Positions 14,073 through 21,670 of a stretch of 54,306 bases of DNA are shown here, one piece after another. The stretch's first letter is position 1; the number at the start of each line of letters is the position of its first letter. The notes beneath the pieces were generated by a model. The model searched no databases. It was given only the letters and a program-made list of their open reading frames with translations, and was not told the DNA's origin. Source of the DNA: Planctomycetota bacterium (GTDB lineage: Bacteria; Planctomycetota; J058; JAJDCQ01); the NCBI GenBank assembly GCA_029260755.1, contig JAJDCQ010000170.1, positions 1-54,306 on the forward strand, in the 5' to 3' direction. Position numbers and translations under genes: made by a program.

Positions 14073-16408
14073 TTCGCGGCCCCGGACCGAAGTTCCTCGA
14101 CCTCGCGCAGTCTCCCAGGAACCGCGGCGCGCTCGCCGACGCGACGGCCGTCGGGACCGTCGACAGCGAGGCGAAGGGCGACCGCGTCTCGATCTATCTT
14201 CGGCTCGAGGGCGAGCGGATCGCCGACGCGAGCTTCGAGGTCGAGGGCATCCCGTCGTTGATCGCGCCGGCGAGCGCGCTCACCGAGATGATCCGCGGTC
14301 GGGTGATCGACGAGGCGCTCGCGATCCGCGATCGCGACATCGCCGCCTTCTTCGGCGGCCTGCCCGACGACCTCCACTTCGCGCTCGTCATGGTGCGCGA
14401 CGCCCTCGAGGACGCGATCGCCGGTCATCGCGGCCGCAAGAGCCGGATCGAGCTCGAGAAGGACACGCCGCTCGTCTGCACGTGCTTCCAGGTGCGCGAG
14501 GGTAAGCTCCGGCGCGTCATCGCCGAGCATGGGCTCGGCGGGATCGACGAGGTCCGCCACTACTCGCGCGCGTGCAGCGGCTGCCACAGCTGCCGGCCGG
14601 ACATCGAGGCGCTCATCGACGCGTTCGAGGCGGAGAGCGGCGGCGGCGCGATCCCCGGCGCGACCGGCGCGGGCGGAGGCGCGCGCGCCGGCGCCGGCAA
14701 GTCCGCCGGGGCGGTGGCCATCGAGCAGGCGCTCGAGATGACCCTCGACCTCGCCCGGGCGCTCGGGACGCCGCGCCTCGACCCGGTCCTCCCCTCGTTT
14801 CCCGAGGGGATCCGGGCCGGCCTGACGAACGTCGAGGCCGATCCGGCCGGCGCCGTCGCGGCGCTCGGCGCGCTGGCTCTCCGGGGCGCCGTCGGCGACG
14901 ACCGCGACGTCGCCGAGCTGCTCGTCGAGGGGCCGGAGGCGGCGGGCGCCATCTCGCGCCAGCTCCGGATCCCCCCGATCGTCGCGTTCGTCATCGCCCG
15001 CGCGCTCGCCAGCGATCCGGAGCGCAGGCACGCGAGCGTCGGCGATCTCGTCTTCGCGCTCGAGCACGCCCTGGGCGCGCTCCGGGGGACCCTCGCCCAG
15101 GGATCGGAGACGACCGAGGAGCTCTCGATGAGCGACAGCGGATCGGGCGTCCGCGTCGACTCGGGCGAGGATTCGGGCGAGGATCCCCCAGGCCCCGACG
15201 TCGAGCACGCCCGGGGCGACGCGTCGGCCGCGCTCGCCGCGCTCCGCGCCCCTCACGGCGATGCGACCGACGGCGATGCGCCCGAGGACGGGCCGGGCGG
15301 CGGCGGGGCGGGCGGCGGTCAGCCGGCGCCCTCGACCCCGTCCACGCCTCCCGGGGCGCCGCAGGCTCCGGCGCCGAAGATCATCTCCGAGCCCCCGCCG
15401 GCCGCCCCCGACGCGGCGAGCCGCCTCGCCATCCGGGTGGCGGTGGCGGCCCTGTGCATCGCGGCGCTCGGCGTCGGCCTCTGGTACCGCGGTCGTCTCC
15501 TCGAGGACGCGGGGCGGACCTCGGGGACCGACGCGGGCGGCGTCGCCGCCGCCCGCGGCGCCCCGGGCTCGGCGTCCCCGGCCGCCGGGCGTCGGCCGGA
15601 CGATCCGGCCGATCCGATCGATCCCGCGACGGCGGAGATCGTCGCGAGCGCCGCCGACCTCATCGAAAAGGGGCGCGCGACGGCCGCGGTCGACGCGCTC
15701 GATCGTCTGCCCGGCGACGTCGCCTCGGAGGACGTGACCGCGCTCGGGCTGCGCGGCGAGGCGCTCCTCATCCAGGCCGAGCTCGCCCAGCTCACCGATC
15801 CGGCGGAGGCGTCACGGCTCCTCCGGGAGGCGCGGACGAGCCTGCGGCGGATGACCGCGCGCGACCGATCGAACGCGCGCGCCTGGGCGATCCTCGCGCA
15901 GGTGTTCGTCATCCTGGGCGACGTGCGCAGCTCGAAGCAGGCAGCGCTGAAGGCGGAGGCGCTCGGGCCGGAGCTCGGCGCCGCGCACCTCGCGGCCGCG
16001 ATGGTCGGCCTCGAGGCGGCGCGCGCCGGGACCGATGCCGATGCGACGGACGCGGTGCTGGAGCGGCTCGCGGAAGCGGCGCGGTTCGCGGCCGCGGCGG
16101 GCGACGACGGGCGCACCCTCCGGGTGGCGCACCGCCGTCGGCTGGAGCTGCTCATCACGCTGGAGCGCCCGCGCGAGGCGCTCGCGGCGGTGGACGCGGC
16201 GCTGGTCGACCTGCCGGGCGACGAGGAGTTCGAGGCGCTCCGGGCGGACGCGGCCGCGGCAGTCGCGGCGCTCCCCGAGCCGACTCCCGACCCGACGCCC
16301 GACCCGACGCCCGACGACGGGTCATCGGGCGAGTCGGGAGAGCCGGGAGGGTCCGGAGAGCCGGACGCGCCGCCTCCGGAGCCGGGCGACGAGGAAGGCG
16401 GGCGCTAG
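14069..16408 (+). CDS. NifU-like pseudo-scaffold / Bfd-type [2Fe-2S] / membrane / TPR fusion protein
   Basis: A 779-residue multidomain protein translated from a GTG overlapping the iscX stop. Residues 15-118 match the IscU-like N-terminal domain of NifU (SASALTEMIRG-type region at 68-77, DEALAI at 81-86), but the three scaffold cysteines are gone: Lys36 in AKGD, Ile61 in EGIPS, Ala105 in LHFALVM. Residues 135-183 match the central NifU/Bfd [2Fe-2S] domain with intact ligands Cys137, Cys139, Cys172 and Cys175, plus Cys169. A Gly/Ala linker and a stretch at about 300-337 (VIARALASDPERRHASVGDL) resembling the last helix of Ser/Thr kinase domains follow. Then come a Pro/Gly linker, a membrane helix at 452-474, TPR-like helices at about 525-740 and a PTPDPTPD tail. 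It may serve as the operon's ferredoxin-like electron or cluster carrier at the membrane; that role is inference. Confidence 0.8.
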   Translation: MIRGPGPKFLDLAQSPRNRGALADATAVGTVDSEAKGDRVSIYLRLEGERIADASFEVEGIPSLIAPASALTEMIRGRVIDEALAIRDRDIAAFFGGLPDDLHFALVMVRDALEDAIAGHRGRKSRIELEKDTPLVCTCFQVREGKLRRVIAEHGLGGIDEVRHYSRACSGCHSCRPDIEALIDAFEAESGGGAIPGATGAGGGARAGAGKSAGAVAIEQALEMTLDLARALGTPRLDPVLPSFPEGIRAGLTNVEADPAGAVAALGALALRGAVGDDRDVAELLVEGPEAAGAISRQLRIPPIVAFVIARALASDPERRHASVGDLVFALEHALGALRGTLAQGSETTEELSMSDSGSGVRVDSGEDSGEDPPGPDVEHARGDASAALAALRAPHGDATDGDAPEDGPGGGGAGGGQPAPSTPSTPPGAPQAPAPKIISEPPPAAPDAASRLAIRVAVAALCIAALGVGLWYRGRLLEDAGRTSGTDAGGVAAARGAPGSASPAAGRRPDDPADPIDPATAEIVASAADLIEKGRATAAVDALDRLPGDVASEDVTALGLRGEALLIQAELAQLTDPAEASRLLREARTSLRRMTARDRSNARAWAILAQVFVILGDVRSSKQAALKAEALGPELGAAHLAAAMVGLEAARAGTDADATDAVLERLAEAARFAAAAGDDGRTLRVAHRRRLELLITLERPREALAAVDAALVDLPGDEEFEALRADAAAAVAALPEPTPDPTPDPTPDDGSSGESGEPGGSGEPDAPPPEPGDEEGGR

Positions 16409-16737
16409 CCTTCCTTCTTGAAGACGTTCGGGTCGTTCATCTTCATGACGTCGGCGATGTTGCCCTGAACCTGAAGCTGGCCGCTCATGAAGAGCTGCAT
16501 CGGGTTGAGGGTGCCGGTCGTCATTCCGACCCAGCTCTCGGCGCTCGTCAGGACGGTGGCCTTCGGCTCGGCGGCCTCGCCGGTGGCCATCGTGGCCTCG
16601 CCGTTGACGATCGTGAGGTTCCAGTCGCCGCCCCCGTCGCCGGAGAGCTTGAACTGGATGACGGTGTTCCAGTCCTTGGCCGCTTCGGTGTTGATACGGC
16701 CCGGCATCTGGTCCATGATCTCGGCGCAGGTAGGCAT
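16405..16737 (-). CDS. SCP2 sterol-binding-domain protein
   Basis: A 110-residue single-domain protein of the SCP2 fold, a hydrophobic-pocket lipid carrier. Features are NTVIQFKLSG near residue 24, GDWNLTIVNGEA, a strand with PKATVLTSAE and GTLNPMQLFMSGQLQVQG, the typical SCP2 C-terminal pattern of a GK/GQLxVxG strand. GAGGGAG about 6 bp upstream supports the ATG. Its stop codon shares the CTAG tetranucleotide with the stop of the convergent NifU-like fusion gene. Confidence 0.85.
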   Translation of the reverse strand: MPTCAEIMDQMPGRINTEAAKDWNTVIQFKLSGDGGGDWNLTIVNGEATMATGEAAEPKATVLTSAESWVGMTTGTLNPMQLFMSGQLQVQGNIADVMKMNDPNVFKKEG

Positions 16738-16824
16738 GGCAGGCTCCCTCTGGCTCGCTGACGGTGTGTTGCGAAGCGAGGAATGCTAGCGCCGTCGCGG
16801 GGAGCGGTCAAGACTGACAGCGGG

Positions 16825-16959
16825 TTACGACAAAAGGGCGGCCACCAGGAAGACGACGGTGCCGACCATCCACAGAAACGCCCCGGCGACGAGCGGCCAG
16901 GGCGGCCCACCCGCGCGGTCGTTCCAGACGCAACCTTCCTTGTCGCAAGATCGAGGCAA
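16825..16959 (-). CDS. Small single-pass membrane protein
   Basis: A 44-residue ORF with a short polar N-terminus holding two cysteines (CDKEGC) and a convincing membrane helix (PLVAGAFLWMVGTVVFLVA) ending in LLS. TTG 16959 is chosen because GGAGG lies 6 bp upstream; a GTG at 16965 directly abuts that GGAGG. The stop at 16825 leaves an 87 bp gap before the SCP2 gene on the same strand. No homologue is recognised. It may equally be chance, although the helix is typical of real small membrane proteins. Confidence 0.45.
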   Translation of the reverse strand: MPRSCDKEGCVWNDRAGGPPWPLVAGAFLWMVGTVVFLVAALLS

Positions 16960-17026
16960 GACCACCCTCCACCACCATGGATAGGTGATCCGCCGCCCCT
17001 TCGTCCAGGATTTCCTCGGGTTCGAG

Positions 17027-17776
17027 ATGGCCACCATCGCGATCGGCGACGTCCACGGAAACCTCCCGGCCCTCGAGAGCCTGCTCGAGAAGGTCGAGCC
17101 CGACCTCCGTCCCGATGATCACCTCGTCTTCCTCGGCGACCTGATCGACCGCGGCCCCGACGCGCGCGGCTGCGTCGAACGGATCGTCGCGCTCGCGGCG
17201 TCGAGCGAGGCGACGGTGCTCACGGTGCTCGGCAACCACGAGCAATGGATGCTCAAGAGCTTCCACGACCCGACCTCGCACAGCTGGCTCATGGGGATGA
17301 ACGGCCTCGTCACGGTCGAGAGCTACGACCCCGAGGCCGCGGCAATGCTCGGGCTCCAGCTCCGCGAGCACGGGCCAGCGCTGCTGACCGAGAAGCGAAA
17401 GCTCTCCTACGAGCTCTTCTTCGACGCGATGCCCGCGAGCCACCTCGCCCTCATCGCGGACGCCCCGACGTTCCACCGCACCGACGACGTCATCTGCGCG
17501 CACGCAGGCGTCCCCGGCGACGGCGACGCCCTCGAGGACGCCGACGAGCACGGCCTCGTCTGGGGCGTGACCAACTTCCCGGGCAGCTACGGCGGCAAGC
17601 TCCCCGTCGCGTTCGGCCACTGGGACGACGCCGTCCTCGGCAAGGACGGCTGGCCCTATCCGAACGTCCACGAGAACGGCTGCTGGGGTCTCGACACGAT
17701 CAGCCACGGCGTCCTGACCGCGGTGCGCTTCCCCGACGAGACGGTGATCCAGAGCGAGCGGTTCGTCCTCGAGTAG
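17027..17776 (+). CDS. PPP-type Ser/Thr phosphatase or diadenosine-tetraphosphatase-like enzyme
   Basis: A 249-residue calcineurin-like phosphoesterase with the full metal-site signature: GDVHG at 7-11, GDLIDRG at 37-43 and GNHE at 69-72, followed by CAHAG near 161 and a late GH motif (AFGHWDD). These motifs define the PPP family that includes bacterial PrpE/PrpA and ApaH. Substrate cannot be told from motifs. ATG 17027 is chosen as the normal family start; the frame extends to a GTG at 16985. With four kinases nearby a role in reversing phosphorylation is possible but unproven. Confidence 0.85.
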   Translation: MATIAIGDVHGNLPALESLLEKVEPDLRPDDHLVFLGDLIDRGPDARGCVERIVALAASSEATVLTVLGNHEQWMLKSFHDPTSHSWLMGMNGLVTVESYDPEAAAMLGLQLREHGPALLTEKRKLSYELFFDAMPASHLALIADAPTFHRTDDVICAHAGVPGDGDALEDADEHGLVWGVTNFPGSYGGKLPVAFGHWDDAVLGKDGWPYPNVHENGCWGLDTISHGVLTAVRFPDETVIQSERFVLE

Positions 17777-17822
17777 GCGCGCTTCAGCCGGGCTCGTCCG
17801 GCGACCGCTAGATCGCGCTCTG

Positions 17823-17984
17823 GTGTGAATCCAGGGGTCAGGTCCAGGAATCACACTAGCGAATCAGTCGGAGCGGCTCGCGTGACGCGGCTCCTCTGGT
17901 GTGACCTGGCCCCTTTGGTGTGAATCCTGGACCTGACCCCTGGAATCATGGTGTGAATCCTGGACCTGACCCCTGGAATCACAC
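17823..17984. repeat. Cluster of three palindromic REP-like elements
   Basis: Each element is flanked by GTGTGAATC and its inverse. The core is CCAGGGGTCAGGTCCAGG in copy one (17823-17856) and its exact reverse complement in copies two (17918-17949) and three (17951-17984). Copies two and three are tandem with a 33 bp period. A partial copy, GTGTGACCTGGCCCC, lies at about 17899-17913. Similar palindromes elsewhere accompany REP-associated tyrosine transposases, but none is encoded here. The remaining bases of the gap 17777-18039 show nothing else. Confidence 0.8.
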
Positions 17985-18039
17985 TAGCGGTGATCGGCTC
18001 CGGTTGACGACATCGTGGCGACCTGCTCGGATGCGCGCC

Positions 18040-18999
18040 ATGCCGAAGGGAATCTTCACTCAGTGCGTCGCGGTTCTCCTCGAGGCGCCCGTCTCGATCG
18101 ACGCGGTCGCCGAGCGGGTCGAGGCGATCGAGGGGCTTCAGCCTCGCGGCCGGCGCGATGCGGACGACAATGTCTGGCTCGGCGGCGAGGGCGTCCTCGG
18201 CGCGTTCGATGTCGACCGGAACGGGCTGATCCTCGTCGACGTGCTCGACGCGCCTTGGCCCGACGGGATGGGCAATCCGAGGACCGAGGTGGATCTCTTC
18301 GGGGCCTGGACGCTCGGTCACCTCGGGCCGTTCGCGTATCCCGGCGGTCTCGACCGGGCGACGCGCCAGGTCTGGACGTGTCCCGAGGCGAAGGAGCTCG
18401 CGCCGCGCCATCGCGCCTTTCTGCGCGTTCGCTCGAGCTGGGTGATCGGCGCCGGCGATGAGGCGCGGGTCACGCCTGCCGGCTACGATCCGCGCGCCGA
18501 GCTCGCCGCGGTCACCGACGTCGCCCGCGAGCTGCTCTCGCTGCCGGGCGCGCTGCTGCTCTGGAACCCGAGCGGCGAGGTGCTCGCCGACGCCTCCGCG
18601 GTCGGCGAGAGCCTCTTTCACGCCGCGGAGAACGACTCGGTCCCGCTCGACCTCTACGCGAACGCGCGCATCTTCAACCTGACGCGCGAGGGCTGGGTGC
18701 TGCTCGACACCGTCGGGATGGCGCAGCTCGAGGTGCCCGACCTCGAGGCGGTCTTCGTGAAGTCGGGCCGCGTCGATCCGGGCGAGGTCGACGCGTTCCT
18801 GCGCAACGTCTCGCTCCACCACCTCGCCGCCGGGGCGACGGTCATCGCCGACGGGGAGACCGCCGACGGCCCGGGCGGACAGCTCTGGACCGCGGCGCGG
18901 GTCGAGGAGGGTCTCGCCGACCCGCCCCGCGCCGTCATCCGCTGGCGCCCGGTGGATGGCCCCGAGCCGCCGAAGGGACTCCTCGACCTCCCCGAGTGA
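18040..18999 (+). CDS. DUF4261-family protein
   Basis: A 319-residue soluble protein. It resembles the DUF4261 family through FAYPGGLDRATRQVWTCPEA near residue 98, SLPGALLLWNPSGEVL near 168, PLDLYANARIF near 203 and LLDTVGMAQLEVPDLEAVF near 222. The biochemical function of the family is unknown; members are often found beside toxin-immunity or secretion genes. ATG 18040 is chosen; ATG 18031 three codons upstream is equally possible, as neither has a clear ribosome site. The gene stands alone after the palindromic repeat cluster. Confidence 0.65.
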   Translation: MPKGIFTQCVAVLLEAPVSIDAVAERVEAIEGLQPRGRRDADDNVWLGGEGVLGAFDVDRNGLILVDVLDAPWPDGMGNPRTEVDLFGAWTLGHLGPFAYPGGLDRATRQVWTCPEAKELAPRHRAFLRVRSSWVIGAGDEARVTPAGYDPRAELAAVTDVARELLSLPGALLLWNPSGEVLADASAVGESLFHAAENDSVPLDLYANARIFNLTREGWVLLDTVGMAQLEVPDLEAVFVKSGRVDPGEVDAFLRNVSLHHLAAGATVIADGETADGPGGQLWTAARVEEGLADPPRAVIRWRPVDGPEPPKGLLDLPE

Positions 19000-19123
19000 C
19001 GAGCCGACCCCCTCAAGCGCCTCGAGGGAATGCAGTTAGGTCCGACTCGAAAACCAAGGGATGATCTCTCGCCCGCCGGGGTAAGCCTCGTGGGCCGCCG
19101 ACCGCGGTCCGGGAGGCGCTAGA

Positions 19124-21652
19124 ATGATCCGGCTCGCCGCCGCACCGACGACCGACACCATGACCGTGGGACCTCGCTCCGATCGCCGTGACCCTCGCCC
19201 GGACGAGGCGCTCCTCGCCGCCTGGGCGACGGACCGCGACGAGACGGCGCTCGCGACCCTCCTCGATCGCCACTGGAGCCGGGCCTTCGGCCTCGCCCGC
19301 CGGCTCGTCGGCGACCCCGCCGCGGCCGAGGACGTCGCCCAGGAGGCGTTCTGCAAGCTCGCCTCGAGCGCCGGCCGCTTCCGCTCCGATCGCGCGTTCG
19401 ATCCCTGGTTCTGCTCGATCGTCCTGAACACGGCCCGCAAGGCGCACCGGAGCGAGACGCGGCGTTCGCGTCACGAGGAGGTGGCCGCGCGGGTCGACGC
19501 CGAGCGCCGGGCGCACGCGTCCGATCCGGCGACCGAGGAGGACGCCTCCGCGGCGGCCGCCGCGCTCCCCGAGCACGTCGAGCGCCTCTCCGACAAGCTC
19601 CGGGACGCGGTCGTCCTGCGCTACTTCGAGGGCCTCCCGCTCAAGGATGTCGCCGACGCGCTCGGCTGCTCGGTCGGGACGGCGACCTCGCGCGTTCGCC
19701 GCGCCACCGAGCGGCTGCGCGAGTCGCTCGCCGGCGCCGGCCTCGTCGTCGCGTCGGTCTCGCTGCCGGCCCTGCTCCTGCGGGCGCCCACGCCGGTCGG
19801 GCCGATCCCGCCGATCCCGGCGGTCGCCCCCATCGCGACGAAGGCGGTCGTGGTCGCCAAGACGAGCGCGCTCCTGACCGTCGGCGGCGGCCTCGCCGCG
19901 GCGACCCTCGCCGTCGTCGCGGCCATCCCGCTGCTCGTCGCTCTCGCCCCCGACGGGATCGACTCCGCAGGCCCGGGCGGAGGAGCGCTGATCGCCGCCG
20001 GCGCCGACGGGCACGAGGATCATGGTCACGACGGCGCCGACCACGCCGATGGGGCCGACGGAGCCGCTCCCGAGAAACCCGCGCGCCCCGTCACCACGCC
20101 GGCCTTGCCGGCGAGGCCCGCCGCCGCGTCTCCGAGGGTGGCCGTGGCCGGTGAGGGCGAGGGGGCCGCGCCGGAGCTTCCGGCGGCGCCGATCGTCCTC
20201 GTGAGCCGCTGGGCCGAGGGCTTCGCCGACGTCGCCTTCGAGGCGTCGCCCGCCGGGGTGACGCCGCCGGCCGCCGCGACCCACCGACAGGCCGACCTCC
20301 GGATGGTCGACGTCGACCTCGATCGCGTGCCGCTCGAGGACGTCCTCGACGCGCTCGGCCGGGGCGCCGGACTCCCGATCAGGCTGTCGCCGCGCGCCGC
20401 GGCGCTCGTCGAGGACGAGGAGCTCGAGGTCTCGCTCCGGCTTCGAGCGATCACGCTCCGAAGTACGCTGCAGCTCGTGATCGCCGCGAGCGACCAGCTC
20501 GCCTGGGAGATCCTCGAGGACGGCTCCATCGAGGTCGTCGTCGACGAGGAGCGCCGCGAGCTCGAGGCCGACGAGGCGCCGACGCACGACCACGTCGACC
20601 TCGCCGCCGAGGGCGCCGACCGCGGCGCCGAGCGCTGGCGGGCCGCCCTCGCCGAGGAGACGTTCCTGAGGATTCCCGAGCCGGGCGCGCCGATCGCGGA
20701 TGCCGCCGCGATCCTCGGAGCGCGCGTCCGCGCGATGATCCACTTCGGGGAGGGCGTCGACCGCGACGCCCTCGTCGTCGCCGACGACGACGCTCTGCCC
20801 GCGGGCGCGATCCTGAAGGGGCTGGCCGACCAGCACGGGCTCGAGGTCGAGATCGATGATCGGTGCGTGTGGCTCCTCTCGCCCGACGAGGCCGCGGCGG
20901 CGCGCGACGAACGCGCCGCCGCGCAGCGCGGTCGGAAGCGGGCGCGGACGATCCTCGCGGCGCAGCTCGACGCTCCCTGGGCCGGGCGGCTCGGAGACGT
21001 CGGCGGTCCGTTCGCCGCCGCGGCCGCCGACGTCGATGTCGCGCTCGCCGTCCCCGACGGCCGCCTCGATGCGACCGTCGCCCTCGCGGCCGGCATGACG
21101 CTCGAGACCGCGGCCGAGCGGCTCGCGGCGATGGCCGATCTCGACTGGCGGCTCTACCGTCCGCTCGAACCGGGCGCCCGCTGGCGCCTCGAGCTGTCGA
21201 GCCGCCTCGACCGGCTCGCCGTCTGCCGCGACCTGCTCGCGGCGGTCGGCGCGTCGCGTCGCGCCGACGAGCCCGAGCGTCTCGACCCGCTCCTGCGAGC
21301 GGCCGAGAAAGCGGTCGCCCGGGCCGAGGGCATCCGCGCCCGCGCCGCGACCGCCGTCGAGCGCGTCGAGCTCGGGCGTCTCCGGGCCGAGCTCGAGCTG
21401 GCGCTCCAGGCCTCGGTCGACCGCACGACCGAGGCGGTCGCCCTGGCGGACCTCGCCGCGGCCGACGCGACCGGTCCGGTCGCTCCCGACCGGCTCGTCG
21501 CCCTCTACCGTCTCGGGTGGGCCCACAACGCGACCGGCGTGTGGGACGGGCAGCACGCGCTCGCGTGGGCCCTGTTCGGCTGGCACGCCTACGCCTGGCC
21601 GCCGGGGACGCGCCCCGAGCACCCCGGGCGCGCCCTCGTCGGCGGCGAGTGA
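19124..21652 (+). CDS. ECF sigma factor fused to a membrane segment and STN-like domain
   Basis: An 842-residue protein. Residues about 27-120 are sigma region 2 (LVGDPAAAEDVAQEAFCKLA) and about 149-204 region 4 (DAVVLRYFEGLPLKDVADALG, then a helix-turn-helix; quoted in part). A hydrophobic stretch at about 249-273 and a Gly/Ala-rich linker follow. Residues about 388-474 look like a secretin/TonB N-terminal (STN) domain (VDVDLDRVPLEDVLDALG), perhaps with a second copy further on (AAGMTLETAAERLAAMADLDW). Long C-terminal extensions are known in Planctomycetota ECF groups and may act as built-in anti-sigma sensors. GGAGG 7 bp upstream supports the start. Confidence 0.8.
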   Translation: MIRLAAAPTTDTMTVGPRSDRRDPRPDEALLAAWATDRDETALATLLDRHWSRAFGLARRLVGDPAAAEDVAQEAFCKLASSAGRFRSDRAFDPWFCSIVLNTARKAHRSETRRSRHEEVAARVDAERRAHASDPATEEDASAAAAALPEHVERLSDKLRDAVVLRYFEGLPLKDVADALGCSVGTATSRVRRATERLRESLAGAGLVVASVSLPALLLRAPTPVGPIPPIPAVAPIATKAVVVAKTSALLTVGGGLAAATLAVVAAIPLLVALAPDGIDSAGPGGGALIAAGADGHEDHGHDGADHADGADGAAPEKPARPVTTPALPARPAAASPRVAVAGEGEGAAPELPAAPIVLVSRWAEGFADVAFEASPAGVTPPAAATHRQADLRMVDVDLDRVPLEDVLDALGRGAGLPIRLSPRAAALVEDEELEVSLRLRAITLRSTLQLVIAASDQLAWEILEDGSIEVVVDEERRELEADEAPTHDHVDLAAEGADRGAERWRAALAEETFLRIPEPGAPIADAAAILGARVRAMIHFGEGVDRDALVVADDDALPAGAILKGLADQHGLEVEIDDRCVWLLSPDEAAAARDERAAAQRGRKRARTILAAQLDAPWAGRLGDVGGPFAAAAADVDVALAVPDGRLDATVALAAGMTLETAAERLAAMADLDWRLYRPLEPGARWRLELSSRLDRLAVCRDLLAAVGASRRADEPERLDPLLRAAEKAVARAEGIRARAATAVERVELGRLRAELELALQASVDRTTEAVALADLAAADATGPVAPDRLVALYRLGWAHNATGVWDGQHALAWALFGWHAYAWPPGTRPEHPGRALVGGE

Positions 21653-21670
21653 CGCGGCGTCCGTCTCCTA

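Noticed and set aside
17823..17984. Insertion sequence or attachment site
   Set aside because: No transposase or integrase gene and no target duplication is seen; the palindromes look like REP-type elements.
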